In this document: piece by piece, positions 6,645-13,431 of the stretch
Layout of the letters: the number at the start of each line of letters is the position of its first letter
Position numbering within the stretch: the stretch's first letter is position 1
Assembly (NCBI GenBank): GCA_030613705.1
Contig: JAUWLJ010000019.1
Coordinates: 1-13,431 of the forward strand
Direction: 5' to 3'
DNA length: 13,431 nucleotides
Source of the DNA: Chloroflexota bacterium
GTDB taxonomy: Bacteria > Chloroflexota > Anaerolineae > Anaerolineales > UBA4823
The notes under the pieces: generated by a model
What the model saw: the letters and a program-made list of their open reading frames with translations, nothing else
What the model was told of the DNA's origin: nothing
Databases searched by the model: none
Translations under genes and position numbers: made by a program

Positions 6645-9600
6645 ATGCCACTTAGATTTTATCAATTGCGGGACTACAATCTGGGTAATTTGAGACACTA
6701 TTGTCCATACTTACTGGTATTTGTTCTCTTGCTGGTTTCATCTGCCTGTTCATTCCCCAGTGGAGAGACTGAGACACCCACTCTTTCACCCTCCCAGGAA
6801 ATCGTTGAGAGAGCTACTGCGACCTTTCCTGCCATACCAACTCCCACTCCCCAGTCACTGCCACCTGATTTGGTGGAAAGTGAACCTTTTCCAAACTCAG
6901 AGGTGGGGCTTGATGGCTCGCTGATATTTTATTTCAACCAGGCTATGGATCAAACCTCAGTCGAGGCGGCATTCTCGGGTCTTTCAGGCAGGTTCAATTG
7001 GGTTGATGACTCAACGCTGATTTTTACCCCGAACCAACCTCTCACTCCATCTGCACAACTCAATTTACAATTTGATACCCAGGCCCAAGCTGCCAATGGA
7101 TTGCCATTGGTTGAACCAATAAATCTGGTCTATCATGCGGTTGGTTATTTATATCTCACCCAAGGTTTGCCAGAGGATGGGTCAAGTGCGGTAGAACCTT
7201 CATCTGCAATTGTGGCGACCTTTAATCGACCGGTAGTACCGCTGGGAGCTGATCAAAGGATCTTACCCACAGCTTTTGTGTTGGAACCCAATGCTGTGGG
7301 TCGCGGTGAATGGATAAACACCAGTACTTATTTGTTTTCCCCTGAACCCTCGCTGGCGGGTGGGACTGAGTACACTGTCAGATTTAATAGCGATTTAACC
7401 GGTGTGGATGGAAGTCCGTTGCAGATTCGACAAGCCTGGTCGTTCACGACGGCGGATCCCAGGTTGCTGTCTGTTGAACCAGTCGATGGCACAAAAAAAG
7501 TGAGCTTGGATTCTGATGTACTCTTGACATTCAATCAACCCATGGAACCCGATAGCGTGGTGGATGAATTTGCAATGCTGGAAGCGAATAATACCCGTAT
7601 AGGAGGGGAGTTCACCTGGAATGATGACACCACAGAATTCACATTCACTCCTGATAATTTGTTGAGACGTGACCGGGTATATTCAATCGAACTCAACGCA
7701 GAAACTTTATCTGGTGGTGGAACACAAATTGGTTCAGAGCATCTGTCAACTTTTCAGACAATTCCAGAACTCGCCGTCATCAGAAGCGATCCAGGGGAGA
7801 ATGGTCAAAAAGAACTTTACAGCAGTATTGCTATAGAATTTAATTCCCCGATTAAATTCAAAAATATTCTTCAATTTGTTACGCTCAATCCGCAGATTCC
7901 AGACCTGGAGGCTTTTGTTGACGAAGAGGAACGCACGATATGGCTCAGCGGTTATTATGAACCGGATACCGCATATACCCTGATAATTTCCCCTAATCTA
8001 CCTGACAAGTGGAATGGTCGTCTGGGCCAGGAGTTTATTCTTAATTTTAGCACCAAGCCGTTTGATCCCTCCTTGATGGTTGCCACAGGTTCAGATATTA
8101 TCTTCCTGACGCCAGAGCAGTCAAGCATTACAGTTCAGGTCACAAATTTAAATAATATTAAATACTCCCTCGGTGAGGTGCCTTTAGAAGATTTCCAGCA
8201 GTTGATCGCACCTGGGAATTATGAAATACGCCAAACCTACCGTCCGGAACGAGAACTAACTCTTCTACTCAATTTGGAAATCCCTGCCAACCAGAGTACA
8301 CCCGTTGAGATCCCACTCTCGCTAGATGGCGGCCCTCTAGCTCCAGGGATTTACTCATTACGGTTGAGCGCGGATGTGGATAATATATATCCCGGGCCCT
8401 ACCTCCTGATTGTCAGCGACATCAATACCACGCTTAAATTGAGCGCGACAGATGTTCTTGCCTGGGCGGTGAACTTAAAGGACGGTTCCGCAGTAGAGAA
8501 TACACCTGTAACCGTATATTCTGAGAGAGGTGATGCGCTCGCCCAAGGTCGAACTGACGCGGATGGTGTATTCCATGCAGATATTCCAATCCGGGAGATG
8601 GAAGATATTTATGGCATTTCCTATGCCATTCTGGGGGAACCCGGTCAAGAGACTTTTTCTGCAGCACTTACCAATTGGGGGCAGGGATTAGATGGTGGAA
8701 GTTTTGGCTACCGGGTTGATTACACCCCACCTCATCTTGAGGCATATCTCTATACTGACCGGCCTATCTACCGGCCTGGTCAAAGTGTTTATTTCAGAGC
8801 GATCCTCCGCCAAGCTTATAACGGGCGTTACGATCTTCCCGATCAATCCAACCTGATCCTTAATTTGTGGAACGACTTTGGCGAACAAATCGCCACCTTA
8901 GATCTATCACTTTCGGAATTCGGGACCGCGCATGGATTGTACACATTACCAGAGGATTTAGAACCAGGCACCTATCGCTTTACCAGCGAGGAAGCCAACT
9001 ATTCAAGTGTGGCCTTCCAGGTGGCGGAATATAGGAAGCCAGAGATCGATTTGACTGTTTCATTTCCATCTGATCAAATCTTGGCAGGAGAGAAAATAAC
9101 CGGGATTGTATCGGCAAACTATTTCTTCGGTGCTCCAGCTGGCGATGTGCCAGTCAGCTGGACTTTGTTCCGCTCCCCAGAAAATTTTTACCTGCCAGGA
9201 TATCAGGTGGGCAAACCAGATACTCGCTGGCTATCAGGTATCCCAAGCTTTATTTCATTTGGATTTCAGGAACAGGTCTCTCATGGAGAAGGTCAGACCG
9301 ATCCCTCTGGGAATTTAGATATTGAGAGAGTCATACCAGGATCTGACGAGCGCTATCGTTATACTCTCGAAGCTACTGTGATGGACGAGAGCGGATTACC
9401 TGTCAGCGCTCGGTCAGATGTAATGGTAAACCCGGATGAGTTTTTCATTGGAGTCAGGCCGGATGCTTGGTCGGGTCGAGCTGGGAGGGAAACCGGTTTC
9501 GAGGTGCAAGTCGTGGATTGGGATCAAGAACCGGTTGGGGAACAGCCTTTATTAGCGGAGTACAGCAAAGTTGTTTGGAAGCGGATTGATCCCCAGCCGG

Positions 9601-12575
9601 GTGATTTGCGAGGTTTCCCCACTTTTGAACCTCATTACACACTTGTGGGCAGCACGGATTTCCTGACTGGAGAGGATGGGAATGCACGTATTGCCTTTAT
9701 TCCACCAGAACCAGGCACCTATCAGCTCCAGGTCAGGGGGCGGGGCTTGCCTGGCGAAAACGCTGTCACGCAGACTATCCTATGGGTGGGGGGTCCCGGT
9801 CAAGCTGTTTGGCCGACATTGCCTAACCAACGGTTGCAGATGACTGCCGATAAGGGTTCCTACCAGCCAGATGAAACCGCGCAGGTATTTGTGCCCAATC
9901 CGTTTGGTGATGGTGCGATAGCTTTGGTGACCATAGAGCGTGGTGTGCTCTTTGAACATCAAATCCTCCAGGTGAATGGATCCGGGGTGGAAATTCCTGT
10001 TCTTCTAACAGATGAACGGGCACCCAATATTTATCTCTCCGTGACTTTAATAAAACCGAATGGTGAGAGAGACCCTGATTTCCGCCAGGGCTATCTTGTG
10101 CTACCTGTTGAACCGGTTGAGCAATCCTTAAATGTTTCACTGGCCAGTGATCCGATTGTTAGCGAACCCGGTGGAAAAATAACCATGAATTTGCTTGTGA
10201 CCGATGCTCAAGGAAATCCAGTCCAAGGGGAATTCTCAATATCAGTGGTCGATCTGGCTGTTCTCGCGCTGGCAAATCCGAACTCCCCGGAAATTATCTC
10301 AGCATTTTACGGGGAACAACCGCTGGGTGTGAGTACAAGCCTCAGCTTGGCAGCCTCGACTCAACTGCGACACTTTCTGACTGAAGGGATTGGAGGTGGT
10401 GGGGGAGGCGAACCTGCTCCACCGATTCAGGTGCGGGAGGAATTTCTTGATACGGCCTATTGGAATGCAGCGATCGTCACCGATGCTGAGGGTCAAGCTC
10501 AGGTGACTCTGACTCTGCCAGATAATACAACCACCTGGCAACTGGATACTCGCGGAGTGACTTCCAATACGAAAGTTGGCCAGGATAATGGTTTGGTTGT
10601 GAGTACGAAAGACTTGCTGGTCCGACCTGTGACCCCACGCTTCTTAGTGGTCGGTGACCATGTGGTTGTTGCTGCCATCATTCACAATAACACCACTGAT
10701 GAACTTCAAGTGGATGTCTCGCTTCAGGAAAGTGGATTTGAATTGGATGATCCGAAGCTTGTGCACCAGGAAGTTCGCATTCCTGCGGGGGGCAGGGAAC
10801 GCGTCGAGTGGTGGGGGACTGCTGAGGATGTTGAAAGTGTTGATCTGGTCTTCACTGCTGATGCAGGAACTCTTCAGGATGCTAGCCGGCCTGCTTGGGG
10901 CGATTTGCCAGTTTTACGTTATATTGCCCCGCAGACCTTTGGAACATCTGGGATTATGGATGAGGGGGGAGAGCGACTGGAGTTGGTGAGCCTGCCACGC
11001 TCATTCGATCCAGGTGGTGGGGAGTTAAGGCTGGAGATGGCACCAACTCTGGGTGCAGCCATGATGAGTGCTTTAGAGGTGCTTGAATACTATCCATATT
11101 CAAATACCGAGCAATCTGTCTCCCGATTCCTGCCCAATTTGGAGACATATCGTGTTATCCAAGATTTTGGATTGGAAGAGCCCGGGCTGCAAGCTCGATT
11201 AGAACGAACATTGGAAGATTCTATTGCACAATTGAATGTTCGCCAGAACCCGGATGGGGGTTGGGGATGGTGGAAAGGTGACCAGAGTGATACTTATATC
11301 ACTGCTTATGTGCTCTTCGGTTTAATCAGGGCTCAGGATGCTGGGGTCGAGATTGAACCTGTAGTTATTGAATCGGCGATTAATTATTTGACTGCCTCAT
11401 TACCAACTTTGGATATGCTAACAGAGACTTGGCAATATGATCGTCTTGCATATGTGCATTACGTGCTATCTCAGGCGGGAGACGGGGATTTATTCGGTGT
11501 ATCTGGTCTGTATAATGAACGCTCACAGTTAAACCCTTGGGCGCAAGCGCTGCTCGCTCTGACATTGGAAAGTCATTCCCCAGGAGATGAACGCATACAG
11601 ACGCTTTATTCTGATTTAGAGAGAAGTGCGACTCGAACTGCAACGGGTGCACATTGGGAGAACCGTGAATCGAGCTGGCAGAACATGAGCACTACGATTC
11701 AATCCACAGCAGTTGTCCTATACGCGCTGGCCAATCATGATCCAGCATCACCACTGGTTGCTGATGCTTTACGCTACTTGATGGCTCACCGAAGTGCTTT
11801 GGGTGCCTGGGCTTCTACTTATGAAACTTCCTGGACCCTGATGGCATTAGCAGAGGTAATGCAGGGAACAGGGGAACTGAGTGGTGAATTTGATTTTTCC
11901 GCAACCCTTAACGACGCACCCTTGGTTGCCGGAGAAGCGAGCGGAACATCTCAACTAACCCCGGTTGAGACTAAAGTGCCCATCTCACGTTTGCACCCCA
12001 GTGAACCCAACAGCTTAATGATGCAGCGTGGGGAAGGAATGGGTAGACTGTACTATAATACCCATCTCAGCGTCTACCAACCAGTTGAGGATGTCGCCCC
12101 ACTTGAAAACGGGATCAATATAACCCGGGCTTATTTTCCCTCCGGCGGAGAGTGCTTGGAAGAAGAGTGTCCTTTGGTTGGGCAAGCCCAGAGCGGCGAA
12201 CTGGTCACGGTGCGATTGACGCTCACTATTCCCGAGACTACTTACTATCTATTGGTGGAAGACCATTTCCCCGCTGGAGCAGAGGTGCTGGATATAAGCC
12301 TGAAGACCAGCCAACAAAGTGCTGAACCGCAATATAATCCTCAAGCACCCTTTGAGCAGGGATGGGGCTGGTGGCATTTCGGCAATCCACAGGTATTTGA
12401 TGACCGAATTTCCTGGGCAGTCGATACTTTACCGGCAGGAACATATGAGCTGACCTACCAATTTGTCACAGTGCAACCAGGAGAATATCGGGTTATTCCT
12501 GCCCGGGCTTATCAAAGTTATTTCCCTGAGGTTCAAGGTAATAGTGCTGGTGATATATTTGAGATAAAAGAATAA
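6645..12575 (+). CDS. Bacterial alpha-2-macroglobulin-like lipoprotein lacking the thioester Cys
   Basis: This 1976-residue, envelope-anchored protein has a signal segment (about 21-34) ending VSSAC with lipid-carrying Cys35, then a Pro/Thr linker to about residue 72. Four Ig-like (Big_5/SbsA-type) modules follow at about 73-165, 168-270, 272-375 and 376-470. Macroglobulin domains start near 485; MG2 shows YLYTDRPIYRPGQSVYF (about 700). A poly-Gly stretch (about 1249-1254) leads into REEFLDTAYW and the A2M core from about 1270 (LPDNTTTWQL). The helical thioester-type domain (about 1470-1760) has NPDGGWGWW, and an MG10-like C-terminus begins near 1822. Family members trap proteases through a Cys-Gln thioester (CxEQ). 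Here the site reads YPYSNTEQSVSRFLP with Asn1487 in place of Cys, so no thioester can form, as in E. coli YfaS. ATG 6645 has GGAG eight bases upstream. The usual partner gene pbpC is not in the window. Confidence 0.93.
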   Translation: MPLRFYQLRDYNLGNLRHYCPYLLVFVLLLVSSACSFPSGETETPTLSPSQEIVERATATFPAIPTPTPQSLPPDLVESEPFPNSEVGLDGSLIFYFNQAMDQTSVEAAFSGLSGRFNWVDDSTLIFTPNQPLTPSAQLNLQFDTQAQAANGLPLVEPINLVYHAVGYLYLTQGLPEDGSSAVEPSSAIVATFNRPVVPLGADQRILPTAFVLEPNAVGRGEWINTSTYLFSPEPSLAGGTEYTVRFNSDLTGVDGSPLQIRQAWSFTTADPRLLSVEPVDGTKKVSLDSDVLLTFNQPMEPDSVVDEFAMLEANNTRIGGEFTWNDDTTEFTFTPDNLLRRDRVYSIELNAETLSGGGTQIGSEHLSTFQTIPELAVIRSDPGENGQKELYSSIAIEFNSPIKFKNILQFVTLNPQIPDLEAFVDEEERTIWLSGYYEPDTAYTLIISPNLPDKWNGRLGQEFILNFSTKPFDPSLMVATGSDIIFLTPEQSSITVQVTNLNNIKYSLGEVPLEDFQQLIAPGNYEIRQTYRPERELTLLLNLEIPANQSTPVEIPLSLDGGPLAPGIYSLRLSADVDNIYPGPYLLIVSDINTTLKLSATDVLAWAVNLKDGSAVENTPVTVYSERGDALAQGRTDADGVFHADIPIREMEDIYGISYAILGEPGQETFSAALTNWGQGLDGGSFGYRVDYTPPHLEAYLYTDRPIYRPGQSVYFRAILRQAYNGRYDLPDQSNLILNLWNDFGEQIATLDLSLSEFGTAHGLYTLPEDLEPGTYRFTSEEANYSSVAFQVAEYRKPEIDLTVSFPSDQILAGEKITGIVSANYFFGAPAGDVPVSWTLFRSPENFYLPGYQVGKPDTRWLSGIPSFISFGFQEQVSHGEGQTDPSGNLDIERVIPGSDERYRYTLEATVMDESGLPVSARSDVMVNPDEFFIGVRPDAWSGRAGRETGFEVQVVDWDQEPVGEQPLLAEYSKVVWKRIDPQPGDLRGFPTFEPHYTLVGSTDFLTGEDGNARIAFIPPEPGTYQLQVRGRGLPGENAVTQTILWVGGPGQAVWPTLPNQRLQMTADKGSYQPDETAQVFVPNPFGDGAIALVTIERGVLFEHQILQVNGSGVEIPVLLTDERAPNIYLSVTLIKPNGERDPDFRQGYLVLPVEPVEQSLNVSLASDPIVSEPGGKITMNLLVTDAQGNPVQGEFSISVVDLAVLALANPNSPEIISAFYGEQPLGVSTSLSLAASTQLRHFLTEGIGGGGGGEPAPPIQVREEFLDTAYWNAAIVTDAEGQAQVTLTLPDNTTTWQLDTRGVTSNTKVGQDNGLVVSTKDLLVRPVTPRFLVVGDHVVVAAIIHNNTTDELQVDVSLQESGFELDDPKLVHQEVRIPAGGRERVEWWGTAEDVESVDLVFTADAGTLQDASRPAWGDLPVLRYIAPQTFGTSGIMDEGGERLELVSLPRSFDPGGGELRLEMAPTLGAAMMSALEVLEYYPYSNTEQSVSRFLPNLETYRVIQDFGLEEPGLQARLERTLEDSIAQLNVRQNPDGGWGWWKGDQSDTYITAYVLFGLIRAQDAGVEIEPVVIESAINYLTASLPTLDMLTETWQYDRLAYVHYVLSQAGDGDLFGVSGLYNERSQLNPWAQALLALTLESHSPGDERIQTLYSDLERSATRTATGAHWENRESSWQNMSTTIQSTAVVLYALANHDPASPLVADALRYLMAHRSALGAWASTYETSWTLMALAEVMQGTGELSGEFDFSATLNDAPLVAGEASGTSQLTPVETKVPISRLHPSEPNSLMMQRGEGMGRLYYNTHLSVYQPVEDVAPLENGINITRAYFPSGGECLEEECPLVGQAQSGELVTVRLTLTIPETTYYLLVEDHFPAGAEVLDISLKTSQQSAEPQYNPQAPFEQGWGWWHFGNPQVFDDRISWAVDTLPAGTYELTYQFVTVQPGEYRVIPARAYQSYFPEVQGNSAGDIFEIKE

Positions 12576-12606
12576 TCATTGATCTTTCGGTCAAATTGTC
12601 CCTCTT

Positions 12607-12612
12607 TATAAT
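12607..12612 (+). promoter_or_regulatory. Isolated -10 element downstream of the A2M gene
   Basis: There is a perfect TATAAT 32 bases after the A2M stop. The best -35 at suitable spacing (TTTCGG, 12585-12590, 16-base spacer) is weak. It could start a leader of about 160 bases before the DUF1232-like gene. Confidence 0.35.
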
Positions 12613-12705
12613 AGACCCAATCAGGTTCTAAATTCTGAGCGCGTGAAATAAGCGAAGAATCTCTTTCTGAAACATCTTAGTGTAGAACTGGTTGCGAAAT
12701 TAGAG

Positions 12706-12735
12706 TTGTATAGCTGTGCGGTATGCTTTGATAAT
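12706..12735 (+). promoter_or_regulatory. Candidate promoter of the DUF1232-like gene and downstream lipoprotein
   Basis: TTGTAT (12706-12711) and GATAAT (12730-12735) are 18 bases apart and about 48 bases before the ATG at 12783. The rest of the 207-base gap between genes is AT-rich, with no RNA structure or terminator that I can support. Confidence 0.4.
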
Positions 12736-12782
12736 GAAGAAGAAATGAAAAATGTGCTATTTGGATAACCATTGAGGTAATC

Positions 12783-13145
12783 ATGTCTGACAAGAATAAT
12801 CGTTCGGTGATAAATTCAGGTGGAGGGGGTGTATTCAACGAAATCTCGAATCACTTTAAACTTGTGTTTCGCCTCATGCGTGACCCGCGGGTGAACACAT
12901 TTTTGAAGATGATCCCGATTGCTACACTTTTTTACCTGATTATCCCTGATTTGATCATTGGCCCCATCGACGATGCGGCAATCATTGGGTTCGGTTTATT
13001 TATCTTTGTTGAGCTCTGTCCATCGGATGTGGTTGAGGAACATAGGGCTGCCCTGTCTGGTACGATCCCTGGTGAGTGGCGGGATCCTCAGCAGATTGAT
13101 GATGAAGATATTGTCGATGCTGAGTTTACAGAAAAAGAGGAGTAA
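12783..13145 (+). CDS. Small DUF1232-like (YkvA-type) membrane protein
   Basis: This 120-residue protein of unknown function has a polar N-terminus with a Gly run (13-16). An amphipathic stretch, FKLVFRLMRDPRVNTFLKMIP (25-45), is followed by a hydrophobic hairpin (about 43-78) and an acidic tail (QIDDEDIVDAEFTEKEE). The order L-x-x-D-x-R-V-x-x-x-x-K, then hydrophobic-P-D-L-I, then a short loop with DD, matches the DUF1232 layout. However, the usual SPIDLIPD core is replaced by IIPDLIIGPIDDAAIIG, so the assignment is by pattern and tentative. The acidic tail is likely cytoplasmic. GAGGT at 12774-12778 precedes the ATG by four bases. A lipoprotein gene starts 26 bases downstream on the same strand, so the two are probably cotranscribed. 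Confidence 0.7.
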   Translation: MSDKNNRSVINSGGGGVFNEISNHFKLVFRLMRDPRVNTFLKMIPIATLFYLIIPDLIIGPIDDAAIIGFGLFIFVELCPSDVVEEHRAALSGTIPGEWRDPQQIDDEDIVDAEFTEKEE

Positions 13146-13162
13146 ACACCCTAGCCAGTATT

Positions 13163-13166
13163 GAGG
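13163..13166 (+). promoter_or_regulatory. Ribosome binding site selecting the TTG start at 13172
   Basis: GAGG lies five bases before TTG at 13172. This TTG begins the only frame here that yields a signal peptide with a Cys, so the site supports the non-ATG start of the last gene. Confidence 0.55.
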
Positions 13167-13171
13167 ATTTA

Positions 13172-13431
13172 TTGATCCGTTTATCTGTGCTGTTTATTTG
13201 TTATTGCTTATTGGCGTTGGTGGGTACGGCTTGTGGGGGTTCTTTCATCGAGATATCTCAGACATCAACCCAATCGAATCCAACTCACTTCCCGAGTATT
13301 GGTTTGACGCGCACTGTCCTACCGACCTTGCCACAGCCCACATCGATTTGGACACTGGAACCTGCAGCATCTTTGACGCCTGAACCAGCAACGGGTTCCC
13401 CGACGTTTCCATCCACGCCTACTCTGTCAGA
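13172..13431 (+). CDS. Predicted lipoprotein, N-terminal part (runs off the window)
   Basis: Eighty-six codons are open from TTG 13172 to the window end with no stop. The peptide begins with an Arg-containing n-region and a hydrophobic core, LSVLFICYCLLALVG, followed by TAC with Cys21 as the likely lipidation site. After it comes a long Ser/Thr/Pro-rich, low-complexity linker containing TLPQPTS, PEPATGSP and PSTPTLS. This is the typical start of a Chloroflexota surface lipoprotein whose folded domain lies beyond the edge, so its function cannot be judged. GTG at 13187 is an alternative start but would shorten the signal peptide. The other open frame here (from 13198) is shorter and has a stop inside this coding stretch, so I treat it as a shadow. 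Confidence 0.75.
   Translation, partial: MIRLSVLFICYCLLALVGTACGGSFIEISQTSTQSNPTHFPSIGLTRTVLPTLPQPTSIWTLEPAASLTPEPATGSPTFPSTPTLS

Noticed and set aside
10391..10411. G-rich run in the A2M gene as a possible slippage or quadruplex site
   Set aside because: It encodes the Gly-rich linker usual at this place in bacterial A2Ms, and the frame continues intact on both sides.
10654..10989. Plus-strand 111-aa ORF within the A2M gene
   Set aside because: It is an out-of-frame shadow inside a single long, well-supported frame.
1..13431. CRISPR arrays, tRNAs, rRNA, insertion sequences, phage or defence genes
   Set aside because: I saw no regularly spaced direct repeats, tRNA-like foldable segments, transposase motifs or terminal inverted repeats anywhere in the window.

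Overview
The window looks like chromosomal DNA of a Chloroflexota bacterium, most likely Anaerolineae. This is inferred from gene content and protein style: a DUF456 membrane protein, a large VanW protein, a thioester-less alpha-2-macroglobulin lipoprotein, a Trm112-like zinc protein, and Pro/Thr-rich lipoproteins. No rRNA, tRNA or marker gene fixes the taxon. I see no insertion sequence, CRISPR array, tRNA or phage gene. Coding density is high and the region reads as ordinary core and envelope genome rather than an island.

Left end (1-605). The 5' part of a luciferase-like flavin oxidoreductase gene runs leftward off the edge. Facing it is a sigma70-type promoter and a complete T-box riboswitch. 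Its specifier candidate UCC (Ser), its UGGC bulge (complementary to a G discriminator) and its mutually exclusive antiterminator and terminator all fit the next gene, serS.

Rightward block (606-2379). serS (GTG start) is followed one base later by a DUF456 membrane protein, probably starting at a TTG and cotranscribed with serS.

Leftward block (5129-2401). A VanW-family membrane-anchored protein, a 71-aa Trm112-like protein and a HEAT-repeat protein lie head to tail with short gaps, a likely three-gene operon. It converges with the serS block and diverges from the next gene.

Rightward block (5253-13431). A PLP-dependent Cys/Met-metabolism enzyme is followed by a 1976-aa alpha-2-macroglobulin-like lipoprotein with four N-terminal Ig-like modules. 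Its thioester Cys is replaced by Asn (N1487-T-E-Q). Then come a small DUF1232-like membrane protein and, 26 bases later, the start of a new lipoprotein gene (TTG start) that runs off the right edge.

Most interesting points: the A2M homologue that keeps the thioester-domain framework but lacks the nucleophilic Cys; the well-resolved serine T-box; unusual residues in the otherwise conserved SerRS core; and two genes at the edges that are easily missed because they are open-ended. No wholly new defence or mobile system is evident.
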